From positions 1,572,501 through 1,636,500 of the forward strand of contig SMSO01000032.1 of assembly GCA_004764695.1 (NCBI GenBank): 64,000 bases of DNA, in the 5' to 3' direction. Below are positions 35,221 to 47,200 of the stretch, in pieces (the first letter of the stretch is position 1; each line of letters opens with the position of its first letter). The notes beneath the pieces are model-generated. The model was not told the origin of the DNA. It searched no databases and saw nothing but the letters and a program-made list of their open reading frames with translations. Position numbers and translations under genes: made by a program. The DNA comes from Schizochytrium sp. TIO01 (taxonomy: Eukaryota > Sar > Bigyra > Thraustochytrida > Thraustochytriidae).

Positions 35221-38200
35221 GCCCCGCCAGCGAGCGAGCCTTATTCAGGCGCTCGACCGCCCGTAGGCATGCGACGAGGCGAAACCTCGACTGTCGTGGC
35301 GATCTTCGTGGAGCCAATGAATTGTTTGTTAAACACATCCCAGCGAGTGATCGAGCGAGTGATGGAGCGATCGAGCGCGTCGGGACTCGGTACGAGGGGG
35401 GGAGAGGGAGTGCGTGGCCAGCTTCCTCTTCTTAGTTCCACTCTGCCTAAGAGCAACAAATGAATAAATAAACTGTAATTAATAAATAAATAGATAAATA
35501 GATAAGCACATAGATGAGTGGGCGAATGAATGAATGCATGGGAGTCATAAGATTGCATTCGGTATTCGTTCAAAGCTGTAAGGTAGATGATGAAATGAAA
35601 AGCAGGTAGGTAGGTAGGTAGGTAGGCAGGCAGGCACCTTGTTCCATAAGATACGAATGATAAGTTGCGAACTGGCACTGGTATCGATCGATCTCATGGT
35701 GCTACCAGCTCGACCAACGCTCAGCTCGTCTCCCAGAAACCCGGCATTACATTCATAAATCGAGCTCTGGAGAGGTCCTTGACAACTTGAAGGTCTGGTC
35801 GATTATCATCACTCTTGGAGCTAGCTGACTGAGCCTTTGATGAAGTTGTGTGGATTTGACTTTCAACACGCTCGCGATGATCTGAAGGGATTGCTGGAGA
35901 GCGGACAATAAACGTAAACAAATTAATTTGTGAATACATACATACATGCCCCTCAGCGGCAAAATGCTACAACAGCGTGACGAGTGTAAGCGCTGCTCTG
36001 CGTGACGCTGCAGAGGCCACTTCTGTGGAACTCATACTGCATACCTAGCTAGGAACTATCTAAGTGTTTGGCTGGCTGGACGCCGAAGATTCAGGCTTAT
36101 GAAATGAGTTGTGGTGTTTGGTTGTTCGGGTTGTTTGGGTCTTCTTATACAATCTCCCGTTTATTATTTTTTTAATTTAGTTTGTAATGATCGTGTCATG
36201 GAGTGAATGAAAGAATGAAAGGAAGAAAGAAACAGACTCTTTGATTAGTTGACTATTCTTTTCTTCAATAAGCTAGTTTCTTTGAAGTTTCTTTAACTGT
36301 TTTTTATAAGTAAAGAAGAATATTTATTGAACACTACTTTGTTCTCAGATTTAATTATTATTTTTATTTTGAAAAGCCACTTTCTTTCTTTCTTTTTGTC
36401 TTTCTTGTTTTCTTTCTTTTAACTTGACGTTCGAGAGCCTTTTTCACTTTGTAAGAAAACCATCCATTAAATCACAGCTTCGAGCTCGAGTCCAACGAGT
36501 CCGTCTGTAGGGCAAAGCAGCCGACGGCTTTCGAGGTGGCTTTCAGCTGGAGACAACCAGATTGTCTCAATGTCGATCCCTTCTTGTCGCCGCTGCCGTG
36601 GAGCCTTAAACCACGTGCAGACATGACGAAATGTAAGTTGCTTGCTAGGTCTCTATCAGTTTGGTTTTTCGTTGTGCCTGAGACCTCTCTATCATCTATG
36701 GAGGTGGCACTTTTTCTCTGATCCATTTCTCCGCCTGACTTGAAGATGCCTCTGGCAAATATATCAGAGTCTGCGCAGTACGGGAGAGAGGATCGCATAC
36801 AGCAGTCCTGGTCAAACATTGTGGCGATAGACCCCGCGGATGAGTTGGTTTACTTCTTCTTCATGCCGTTTGCAGGCAGGTCCTCAGGCTACTGAGCCCA
36901 GTCCGTCGAAGTCCGGGCTCTCGAGATTGCACATTTGGCTGATATACAAGCCGCAGCCTGCTGCTCCGCACCTGTGTTCTGCAAGAGAAGGGGAAAGGTG
37001 GGAGCTGCGCAGAGAACAGAATCGCCAAAGTAGGTTATCCTGGATACTTCACTTGCAGGCAACGTATACTATCGACCATAAGTGAAACAAACAGGCTCTC
37101 ACAAGTGCGAATAAGCCAGCATTGTGAACAGCAAGCCAGTCGGCTGGAACGATTTTCGCATCCAAGGATAATCCCCCGCAGATACGGGGGGACACAATCA
37201 CAGCGTCGCCTCCTCCCTCTCCTTCTCTCTGAATGAACTCAAACTTTTTTCCTTTTTTTTTTTAATGTTTTTTTTGTTCTGTGCTTTATGCGCTATTTGC
37301 TTTTCTTGAAGAGATGCTGCAAGCCGCCTCATCTCTTCAGGTCATGATTTTAAAATGAAAATGGAGGTGATCATTCATCCTCAAACTTCACTTGGTCTTT
37401 TATAAACTCGTAAAAAGTAGCTTGAGACAGCCGCTTGGAAAAGGTTTGAAAGGTATTGTTTGTTTTTTGTTTGTTTGTTTTTTGTTTGTTTGTTTAACTT
37501 TTTTTAAGATTACAAATTAACTTTATTTATTTATTTATTTATTTCAAACTAAATTTTGAAATGAGCGAATGCACACGCGCCCGAAACTCAAAAAGCTAGG
37601 TTTTCTTGGTCTTCGAGTTCACGTAGTTTCTAGCTCTCTCTGTTGAACAGCATTGATGAACCGGTCTTCAAATCAGCCTCCCCAAGCCCTCAGTCCTTCC
37701 CTACCCGGCCTCCTTTACGGTGTTTTCCCCTTCTATAGCGATGAAGCAACACATCAATCAATTATTGCCGTCAATGCATCAATCAACCTCAATCAGTTCC
37801 TATCTCACCTGGATGGCCCACGAGGTACCAGTCGCCTACTGCCTGCTAGCACTGCAGCGAGGCCTCTCGAAGTGGCCTTGGCAGAGTCAGCAGCCTTAGT
37901 AAGTAAGTAAGAGCTGCGAATCTCGGGCCAAGCAAGGAGCTGTACGTCCTCGCTCACTGGCAGGACGCGGAGGAGTGAGTGCACAAGGTGAAGCAGGAGG
38001 CGCTCCTGTCCTCTTTCAGGGAACGGGCCGCGCGGATTCCGCTCGTTACGCTTCGATGCGCTCCGATCGCCGACTTTCCGCCGCGTTCTCCCGCGCGCGA
38101 GCCCGTCCAGCCAATGAATGCGCCATATTGACAGCAGAACAGAGTGGACAGAAAAGAAAAGAAAAGAAAAGAAAAGAAAAGAAAAGAGAGGAGCCTTTCC

Positions 38201-38700
38201 TTTTGTGGTATTTTCTGTTCTGTTTTGTTTGGTCGTTCGCTCGTTTGGTTGTTAGTTGGCGAAGAAGAAGAGGAACGGCGAAAAGCTTAGGGACAGAAAA
38301 GAAGAAAGAAAGAAAGAAAGAAAGAAAGACATCCGTCGCTCAGCCTGAATACATTCTCAAGTCCGGAGATCGCCAGATGAGGCTTTGTTTCCAAATAATG
38401 AATGAACAAACCCAGGTAGCCACAGCGAACTCATCGAACCTACCTACCTACTACTGCCTAGCTACTGCGTAGAGGTTCTCTTCTCTTCAGTCCCCTATCC
38501 AGCTTAGTACCTCGGTCTCTCCTTCCTCCCTTACTGGATCCGAGCTGTTCTCTCTTCAAAGGCGCTAACCACCACCACCATCATACATACATACACACAT
38601 ACACACATATACAGTATACAAATTTAATCTACATATAATTTATATAGATAGAGAGATTATATGTATATGTGCTCCATTGGTTTGAAACTAACTACCTAAG
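35221..38700. other. gene desert, part 2
   Basis: No gene is supported. Simple repeats include GTAG/GCAG (35605-35633), TTTG (37456-37496), TTTA (about 37520-37543), AAAAG (38151-38186) and GAAA (38303-38329). A GC-rich patch lies at 37900-38110. A 115-codon minus-strand frame (36472-36819) has no recognisable motif and is not called. Confidence 0.5.
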
Positions 38701-39143
38701 CCACCCCACTTCAAGTTAGGGATTCTGTGGTGGAAGCGAATGCTGTGGCGGAGCTAGGAGCTAAGGCCGCTTCGTATCGGGTGAGCTCCGCTTCCTTGCT
38801 GCTGGCGGTGCCCACCAAAGTTGGCAGCGTCTGTGGATGTGCAGCCCTGTGTAGCAGTGAACTTGATTTGATTTGATTTGATTTGATTGGATTTGATTGG
38901 ATTTAGTTCATTCATTCACGGTCGTTTCTTCGTGGCTGCAAAGAGCTCAGAGGCGGCTCTCTCCCCTGCTCGCTTTATGCTACCTACCTACGACCTTACC
39001 TGTAGGTAGCCATAGCTAGGTGTAGCTAGCTAGGTATAGCTAGGCATAGCTTAGGTTCACTCGCTCACAAGCAATCAAAGGGCCTTCAAGTTGGAAACTA
39101 ACGAAACCAGCAGCGATGGGCCATAAGTGAAGCATCGTATCAT

Positions 39144-39195
39144 TCACCCACCCACCCACTCACTCACTCACTCACTCACTCACTCACTCACTCAC
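39144..39195. repeat. (CACT)n microsatellite
   Basis: CACC units merge into about ten CACT units. Confidence 0.93.
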
Positions 39196-39402
39196 GACCA
39201 TCAGGACCACCACGACTCTGCTTCCTCGCTTGGGCTTAGCCGGCCAACCCGTGCATCACCAAGCTCAAGTTGCCTCCCTTCAAGCTCTTTTCCCTCTATT
39301 TTCGCCATTGATTTCCACAAGCGCCTCAAAGAGAGTCTCTGAGCCTAGCTTATTTGGTTAGCTTTTAGCTATTGCTCTCTAATTAGGTTCTACGCAGTTG
39401 AG

Positions 39403-39516
<114 letters not shown>

Positions 39517-41050
39517 TGTCTTGACTCGACTCAAGTTAAAAGACTTTAACTCAGTACCTCTGACTGACCAGCCGGAGGGACTCAACTCTCGAAGAGGCCT
39601 CGTGTGAGAGCAGAGCGCCCTGCGGAAGGCAGATAGGAACTATGGCCTGTGGTGATGCAACAGAAGCCGCCTTTGCGACTGCTTTAAACAGGGTCTCTTG
39701 AGAAGGGGTCTAGGCAGAGAGAGAACGAAGTCAAAGCAGGTACGTACCTGACCGACTGACCGACCAACCGACCTACCGACCGCCCAACCGACCGCCCAAC
39801 CGACTTTTTAAATTATAAAATATGAAACAAAATACTCACTTACTTTGAAAACTGCTTTGAAAATCAATTTGAAAACTAAAATACTTACTTCGCTTGCTTG
39901 CTTGCTTACATTGGCTGACTGAGTCGCTCACTTAGTTATAGTATACTCTTCCAAAGAAAGAGAAAAGGGAAAAAGGGGCAGCCATGAGGACCTATTGACT
40001 TCTACATGCTACAGACTGACTGGACAACGCTAAATTGGTAGCGGAAACGGGCGAAGCGTGCATTAATGTACTTATTTATTTGTTTATTTATTGATTGACT
40101 GATTGATTCATTCATTCACTCACTCAGGCTCATTCATTCTTCCTTCGTCCTCATCGATGTTTATCCACGAATTTATTTTTGTTGCGTCGATCTGATTGGA
40201 GGCAGGCGGCCGATCAGCACTCGCTTATTATTCGATTCCCTTCTTGGCCTGACTTGACTTGAGCAAGAGGGAAATAGCTCCAGTACAAATCAGAGATCAA
40301 AGGCAGGTTTGCGCATGCCTTCATTCAGTCTCTCCTAGCTTTACAATTTTTAATCCTAGCATTGCAATTTTGAAAAATCCAAAATAAAATAAAATAAAAT
40401 CATACAACAGCAGCAATTCTCATCTCATTGCTTGCCTCTTTTCTTGCTCTTTCTTTTTCTCTCTCTATATATAATTGTTCTAAAGTTTGAATAAAAAAGA
40501 AAAGAAAGAAAAAAAGTATTGCGCTGGCAAAACCTTGAGGCTATTATTAACATATGAAGGGGCCTGGAATTATTGAGGAACTGACGTCCACGGTTCCCCT
40601 GCTAGAAGTGGGTACCTACAGCGACTATGAAATAGCCAGCTGTGGACTCTGGCCCTAAGATGCAACAGCCTTTGGTTATCAGTCATTTCCCCTTCATTTG
40701 CGAAAACCCTCATCTGCTGCGGTGAGTCCGTACCTCTGATTCATCTTTAAACATTAAAGTATACGTTTTTACTTTCTAAACAAAGTATCTTCCGCCTTTT
40801 CTTCTCCTCTTTCCTTTAAAAAAAATAAAAATATTTTTTTGGGTCAGGAAAAGGAGAAAATATTAAAAAGTCTCTTTTATACTCTAGTAGAGAGGCAAAG
40901 ACCGCGTTTTGGGAGAAAAGAGCCGTGCCAGCCCAGCTCAGCCTGCGCAACGCATTTCCACTGCGCCACTACCTCACGCGCCCCGCCTTTTAAGTCAATC
41001 AATCAATCAATCAATCATTCATTCATTCATTCATTCAATCAACCAATAAA

Positions 41051-43820
41051 TAAACTCCTCGCGACGAGCTTCGTAGGTAGACCGACCTCCACCCACGACT
41101 CGTTCTCCAGGTTGTCCTCGCTGAAGAAGGCCTTTAGTCTCGCGCATGAGGTCCAGGCTCCGAATTCTTCTCTCACCTATCTTCCTGACCTCAATCAATG
41201 TCGCCAGCGGTGGGAAAACCGTGCGGAACCCAGATAAACAATTTGCGCCCCCAAGTTCGATACAAGATCTCCTGCGCATAGGCGGGTGAAGCAGGCAGTT
41301 CCTCAGACTAGTCGCGCCGAGGCCCGGAGTGGGAGGGCGCGGGGAGCCCGACAATAATGCGCGAGGGCCCTCACTGGAGACATGATGGACCAGGGCCGCT
41401 CGTGTTGCGGAAACAGGTGATCTGGAGGACAGACAGTGCTGTTTCACATGATGATGATGCTGACGAGGAGGCGGAGGAGGACGAGGAGGAGGACCAGCGT
41501 TGATGAGAACCAAAGCGTTCGCTGGCCCTCCCTCGGTCTTCGTGGAACGAGGTGGTGCGGCGGCTTGAGAGAACTCGCCCAGGGCCAGGAACCGAAAACA
41601 TCGTTTCGTGGACAATAGCACGCACTGAGCTGGATATTCATTTCGACTCGGGCGCTACATTTGGAGACTTTTGGAGAAGGCGGAGGGAACCATTGCGCAA
41701 GCCCGCGAGAGAGAGCCGCAGGCAAGCAAGGGCTGACGAAATCGGAGGAGGCGATGCTTGCAACACCATTAGCTTTTAGAAAACTCGGACCAGCCATCCA
41801 AGTCCAACCTGCAAACCAACCTTTGGAGCTGTCAGTGTAATCGCTGCAATTGCCACCGTCTAATGCTGCTGTACGTACTACCTGGAACAGAGCGGCACCA
41901 CAGAAATATTGCGAAGCGCTCCAGGAAACAAGGCGGCGGGTGCTGCTGCGTCTGCAATTCGTTCAAGTTGAGGTGTAAAGTGACCCACCGCGTATGCTGA
42001 TTGCAACACTATTGCGAGTTTGCGAGGCTTGTGTGGAGCGATCAATCTTGGGTCTAATCTCCTGGCAACGAATGCCAGCTAGCCTGACCAAAAAAGAAGG
42101 AGCAGCAGTACAACGTGCCCAAGTAATCGTAGCCTTAGTTGTAGACTATTCGGGTGGAAGTGAAATGTAAAGCGCAAGACGTTCTTTCAAACTTTGTCTC
42201 ACGAAGCTTCAAAAGAGGTCGCGCTTATGTATTGCTGAATCCTCCACATTGAAACGCAGTAGAATGCGCCATGCGATTTACGGCGCCTAGCCCGACCCCG
42301 AGCTCTTCGCAACCTCTTAAGCTTTGCGCAACCTGCTACCGCACCTTATGGAACTTTTTCATTATTAGAAAGGCAGCTGTTTAAGATTTAGAGCCGCCAC
42401 CAAGATAACAAGAACGATTTGTCACCAACCAAAAAGATCTCATGTTGTGCTGCACGAGGTGGGTGACAAAAAAAGAAGCTTGCTGTCAAGAATCTTTGAT
42501 CTTGCGGAATTTTCATGATTTTGTCCCATCGCAACTCGCAAACTCGCCCAGGCTGTACACAAAAAACCACGCCAAGTACAATGGCGTGTTTCCACTCCAC
42601 ATGCGAGGTTATGAGGAGGCCTAGGCTGCCTCAACGTATGACGTATGGCCCCTTATATTTAATTATCTGATGAGACCGCTGGGTGCAGATATTTGGAGTT
42701 TCGAGGTACTAGTAAGTACCTCACACTACCTCTCGTGCACCCTATGCACAAAACTCTACGCACAAAATGTGAACGTCGACTCCACAGTGCCGAGGTTCCT
42801 ACCTGCTTACCCAGAATTAACGTCGTCGTTCGAATGGCTGGAAAACACAGCGAATCTGCAAGAGTGAGGCACCGTCATTATCGTCATCGTCGTCATCATC
42901 ACTATTAACAAGACGAAGAGCAAGAGCAATATAAAAATGGAGTTCCAAGGCAATCAATGACACATGTGTTTGTACATGGACCTAACAGCAGACTTATCAG
43001 AGGCCACGCCTATCAGTGCTTTGACTCGCTTGGCTGAGACTTAACTCAAAGCGAATGCTCAGGCGAATCTATAAAATCCCGAACAAAGTTCTCTAGTTCC
43101 TTCAATCCTAGCTACTATTTATTACAGCTTACTACTAGGTACATATCTACCTGCCAGTAGTAGGTAGGTGCCGGTATATGTATATTTTTAAAACCAAAAA
43201 AATAAGGGGTCAAATGTTTTCCTTTTGTTTTCTTTTTCTTCAGCAAAGCCTCGAGACGCTTCGAAGCCGATCTCCGCCCGGTGGCCCAAGGCAGCGGCCT
43301 CTGTTATGCTGCATCACAACTTCAGACATTGCTGCTGGTTCAAAATGCTTATCACTTCATTTTCCCTAGCACAGCGATAAATTCTCATGAAGTTCTTATC
43401 TTCAAACAAAATTACTCTAACTCTTTCACCAAATGTAGCAAAACACTGATAATTCAGTAGCAGCACTACTACCTTCCATAGGCGCCTTTGAGCCATTGGC
43501 TAGCATTGAATCCTTCTTTCATGAAAGATATCTGTGAACGGGTATGAGTAGCACGGAATCAATTCTAGCGATTATCATTTCAATGAATTACCCACGCCAT
43601 CCACCTGTTGGCATAATCATCATCAATATGCAGTATTTATTCAATGATAATACGCCACCAGTAGGTACATGACCTACCCATGCGATTATTCCCTTATGAT
43701 TTAAAATTTAAAAAAATAAAATAAAAATTATTAAAACAAAGAAATAATCAAAGAAAGAAAGAAATAATCAAAGAAACAAACAAAGAAAGAGAAAAAAGGG
43801 AAAACTATGGAACAAGTGGA
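41051..43820. other. gene desert, part 4, with a GC-rich island
   Basis: 41060-41760 is GC-rich and has several overlapping open frames on both strands (longest a 196-codon minus-strand frame). None has a recognisable domain, and the Pro/His/Ser runs follow from GC-rich triplet repeats (near 41445-41500). The rest is unique AT-rich sequence. A decayed gene or non-coding RNA cannot be excluded. Confidence 0.45.
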
Positions 43821-43826
43821 AAGCCG

Positions 43827-43854
43827 TTCTAGAACGTTCGCGAAAATTCGCGAG
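43827..43854. promoter_or_regulatory. heat-shock element upstream of the sHSP gene
   Basis: Alternating TTC and GAA triplets occur at exact 5-bp steps: TTC 43827-43829, GAA 43832-43834, TTC 43837-43839, GAA 43842-43844, TTC 43847-43849, then an imperfect GAG 43852-43854. Five perfect consecutive units are well above the three needed for trimeric HSF binding. It lies about 270 bp before the ATG of the sHSP gene, on the expected side. Confidence 0.88.
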
Positions 43855-43856
43855 TC

Positions 43857-43879
43857 GGAGACAAACGATATCTGTCTCC
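43857..43879. repeat. inverted repeat next to the heat-shock element
   Basis: GGAGACA (43857-43863) is inverted as TGTCTCC (43873-43879) around a 9-nt spacer, immediately downstream of the heat-shock element. It may be part of the same promoter; its role is unknown. Confidence 0.35.
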
Positions 43880-44125
43880 TCTTCGGAGTTCCACTCTGGA
43901 AGACAACGTGGAACTCAACAAGAAGTTGGCAAACTCCGAGGTAAGGTCTGCAGGAATTTTATGGAACTGGGACGAATCGAGGCTTCAGGAAAGTCTAAGC
44001 GTGCCAAGCATGAAGACAGACCCAAAACTCGGACTTCTTGAGCGCGACACAAAGGGCCCCGAGCCAACCTTCGAAGCGAAGCACCTTATTAGAAGAGCGA
44101 GCTCTGGACTTTGTCAGGAACAAAG

Positions 44126-44977
44126 ATGCATATGAAGATGAATGCCATCGTGGCCGCCGTGGTACTCTGCATTGCAGTTCTGGCGAGCTCGATTCCACAG
44201 GCTAAGGCATTCATGATGAGGCCACCGCACTTCATGGGTGGAAAGTGGCCTGGCATGGACCCCTTCGCACATAGTTGGCCCCGCCAACATCTAAAACCAC
44301 ACGCCTTTGCAGACCCCTTTGCTAGTGATAGGTCCTGCGAGGCGTGGCCGCACCAAGCGAAATGCCGGCACCAGCACATGCGTCAGGCAGACCGATTCAA
44401 ATCTCCCCACCATGCTCAGCGTAACGTTCAATCTCAACATCAACACCAGCACATGCGTCCCCAGCTCCAACGACAGCTAGCAGAGCGCAATTTCAAGGTC
44501 GTAGATGTCGGAGATGTTTATGAATTGCGTGTCGAAGCGCCGGAGGTTCACAAATCAACAGTTTTTAACTTTGATGTGAGTGAGAGTGGTGCGCTTCACA
44601 TGGTTGATCGCGCAATGCCACAGCGCTTTGACCATACCTTCCGTCTGCCCGATGGCGTCACTAAGGATGACCTTCGCCTTCGATGGGATGCAGACAAGGT
44701 TACTGTACTTGTTCCTAAATCTGCAAACCAAAAGCACCCCGCGATGACATCCAACACACCTAACACTGAGCAAGCAACGTCTGCTCAGCCTGTCAAACAG
44801 TCAGATGTCCAGAATGAACCGTCTAACACAGCGAGCAAAATCTACGCTGATAACGAAGCAGTAGATGCAGATACCGATCTCCTTATCGAAGATGATTACG
44901 ACGAGCACGATAGTCATGAGGATCCCGACGCAGCAACAGGCTACGTGGACAACTTGGGGATTTTTCGAGAATATTAA
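44126..44977 (+). CDS. secreted His-rich small heat-shock protein (alpha-crystallin domain)
   Basis: A 283-residue protein starting at the ATG at 44126 (an upstream in-frame TTG at 44111 is rejected). A clear signal peptide (hydrophobic core AIVAAVVLCIAVLASS, cleavage after AKA at about residue 28) sends it into the secretory pathway. Residues 30-112 are rich in His, Pro and Met. The alpha-crystallin domain is at about 122-199: ELRVEAPEV, FDHTFRLPDGVTKDDLRLRW and KVTVLVPKS match the family's strand pattern (typical FRLPxGVxxDxIxA then LTVxVPK). The C-terminus is Asp/Glu/His-rich and lacks an IXI motif and an ER-retention signal. sHSPs hold unfolding proteins in an ATP-independent way. A strong heat-shock element is upstream, and a DnaJ gene converges on it from the right. 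Confidence 0.85.
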   Translation: MHMKMNAIVAAVVLCIAVLASSIPQAKAFMMRPPHFMGGKWPGMDPFAHSWPRQHLKPHAFADPFASDRSCEAWPHQAKCRHQHMRQADRFKSPHHAQRNVQSQHQHQHMRPQLQRQLAERNFKVVDVGDVYELRVEAPEVHKSTVFNFDVSESGALHMVDRAMPQRFDHTFRLPDGVTKDDLRLRWDADKVTVLVPKSANQKHPAMTSNTPNTEQATSAQPVKQSDVQNEPSNTASKIYADNEAVDADTDLLIEDDYDEHDSHEDPDAATGYVDNLGIFREY

Positions 44978-45364
44978 TGCAATAAGCTAGCATATGCTGT
45001 GAATCTTGAATAATGTAGATATAATTAGATCAATCAATTGATGTTTTTTAACGTAAATGGTTTAGGCACTACCCACTGCTCATTGTCTTCTTCTTCATTT
45101 CTTGTCTTTCGGAAGCTCATATCGACGCGCCTCTGGAGAGAGAAACGATATGCTGATTTGACCATGGAGGCCATCCCCTAGATTGTTGCTTTCAAAGCTC
45201 TCAAGGTTTAAAATTAATTACTCTATATTTCCTATGTGTTTCTTTGAAGTTACTACAGAAAGAAATATAGTAACACAAACCCTCTAATAAATCAACGATT
45301 CTAAAAGCAGAGTAAAATATATTCAAACATGCTCTTTATTTTAGTGCAGAATTGCAAGCATCTA
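44978..45364. other. intergenic between convergent sHSP and DnaJ genes
   Basis: A 387-bp AT-rich spacer with the two 3' ends. I see nothing else. Confidence 0.5.
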
Positions 45365-46531
45365 TTACTTGCGGAAAATTGACAGAACCCTGTTGACAAT
45401 GCGGGAAAAAAAAGTACGGATGCGGTAGCCGATCGCCGCAATTACACCAAGCATCCACATTTTTGCAACTTCCTTAATGGAAGCGCGTAGACTATCTCGT
45501 ACTTGACGTTCAAAATCTTCCTGTTGCTTTCTTTGTGCTTGGGCATAATCGTAATTAACACGCTGCTGATCTTGCTGCTGTTGCTGCCCACCTTGCTGGG
45601 ATCGTGAAGCAGCCTCAGCGAGATTTTGAAAGAATGAACCAAAGGGGTTCGCGCCTTGATTGAAAGAGCCTGCGGAAGAAGAGCTCGTGCCGAGGTCCTC
45701 TTCCTGAATAGTCTGCGCACTTGACCCGTCACTGTAGCGGTAGATGGTGGTACGGCGAAGCTTCCGACGACCATTCGCCCCTGTCACAACTTGTTCTACG
45801 ACCTGTGTACTTACGGGGCGGGCTTGCTGTTGTTGAGTGCTGCGCTGTTGGCTTCTAGTTTGCGTTTGTTGTTGACTGCCCTGGCGCTGCCATTGTTGCT
45901 GCTTCTGCTGAAAGCGCATAAGTTCCTCCCACATATTGGGGTTTCCGAAACCACCTCCACGGTTCATCTCGCGGAACAGGTTATTGAGGTCTTCATTACG
46001 AAACATGTGCCTGAAAAGTTCCTCTGGGTCGACGTATTGGTACTGACCTCCCTGAAAGCCACCATTTTGGAACGGATTCTGGCCATATGCACCACCGGAT
46101 CCTCCGCTACCGCCAGAATAGCCACGACCGCTGGAGAGCTGATTGTAAGCTTCTGAAATCTCTTTGAAGCGCGTCTCTGCCGCCTTTTTGTTCTCCGGAG
46201 TATCGTTCATATGGCGATCAGGATGGTATTTGAGTGCCATCTTTTTATAAGCCTTTTTGATATCGTCTTGCGAAGCGCCCCGCTGCAGGCCGAGAACCTC
46301 GTATGGATCACGCCAGGCAGCAGCTGCAAATCCGCGCGCTGCAATCAATGATTTCCATGGGCTTGCTACTTGTCTGTAAGCGCCACCATCCAGCGAGAGT
46401 CTCTGTGCTCCGGCCAAGCCACGGCCACTCACAAGTGATCTCAATTGCAGAGAGTCAGAGCCCCACAAAAGACCAGGTGCTCGCGAAGCATCTGCAGACC
46501 TCCGCGCAAAAGCCCTCACCGCAGCTCTCAT
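45365..46531 (-). CDS. mitochondrial DnaJ/Hsp40 with C-terminal hydrophobic segment
   Basis: A 388-residue J-domain cochaperone. The start is the ATG at 46531; a GTG three codons upstream is not used. The first ~70 residues are Arg/Ala/Ser-rich with almost no acidic residues, typical of a mitochondrial presequence. The J domain spans about 75-140 (DPYEVLGL) with the Hsp70-activating HPD at 103-105. A Gly-rich stretch ([11 protein letters not shown]) and a long Gln-rich region (about 200-240 and 320-335) follow. Near the C-terminus a hydrophobic stretch ([11 protein letters not shown]) and a basic tail suggest membrane attachment. It lacks the zinc finger and type I/II C-terminal domains, so it is a type III J protein. 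The specific mitochondrial partner is not known. Confidence 0.88.
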   Translation of the reverse strand: MRAAVRAFARRSADASRAPGLLWGSDSLQLRSLVSGRGLAGAQRLSLDGGAYRQVASPWKSLIAARGFAAAAWRDPYEVLGLQRGASQDDIKKAYKKMALKYHPDRHMNDTPENKKAAETRFKEISEAYNQLSSGRGYSGGSGGSGGAYGQNPFQNGGFQGGQYQYVDPEELFRHMFRNEDLNNLFREMNRGGGFGNPNMWEELMRFQQKQQQWQRQGSQQQTQTRSQQRSTQQQQARPVSTQVVEQVVTGANGRRKLRRTTIYRYSDGSSAQTIQEEDLGTSSSSAGSFNQGANPFGSFFQNLAEAASRSQQGGQQQQQDQQRVNYDYAQAQRKQQEDFERQVRDSLRASIKEVAKMWMLGVIAAIGYRIRTFFSRIVNRVLSIFRK

Positions 46532-47200
46532 TGTGGCCACCCACTCCTCACAAAATCACTTTCCTCAGAAAACTAGATGAGGATTTACCTTTCGCTGTTG
46601 CTTTGCCTCAGCTCAGCTCTGCTTAAACTTGTCTTTTGCTGTGTCTGAGAGCCTCCTTCTTCAAGTCGTTCTTCTTCTGCTAGTCCTTTCTAGTAGCCTT
46701 ACTACCTACGTAGTAGTGTTGTATGTTTTTATTCGCACTCTCTTTTTTTCTTTTTCTTTTATGAATGCAAATTACAATTAGCTTCAGGTCAGTAGCACGC
46801 ACATGCGACGTTGTGATGAGCGACTGCATATCGTAGTGGAATTCTGGAATAGATAAAGATAGCATTGATACTTGCGCAGACTGTTGCTGTAAAGATGAGA
46901 GAACAGAACATTTGACTTATATATGTTTGAAGTCGTATATTTGATCTCGCTGATTTTACAGCAGCAATTTCTTTTTATTTAGCTTTTTGTTTCATGCTCT
47001 CTTGCAGAATATGATATTCGACAACATATTATTTGACCAACGTCGCGAGGTTTTGCTTGCTTGGGAGGGCGAAACGGAAGGATCTGTAAAAGCCACTTCC
47101 GGCCGGTCTTTTGAGGCACGCTGCGTCAATAACCCCAAGACAAAGAACAGACGGCATCCTCCCAGCGTTCAAGTTGGTTTGAGCTAGGAGGAGTGACGTC
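46532..47200. other. divergent intergenic region, DnaJ/GPI8
   Basis: 669 bp holding both promoters. A weak heat-shock dimer (TTC 46842-46844, GAA 46847-46849) lies about 315 bp upstream of the DnaJ ATG, and a palindromic CTACTACGTAGGTAG-like string sits at about 46702-46716. No gene was seen. Confidence 0.45.

Noticed and set aside
36472-36819. 115-codon minus-strand frame in the gene desert
   Set aside because: Not low complexity, but no motif, no neighbouring coding signal and no support for splicing; left uncalled.
41031-41621. 196-codon minus-strand frame in the GC-rich island
   Set aside because: Composition follows GC-rich triplet repeats (Pro, His, Arg runs); several other frames are equally open and none has a domain.
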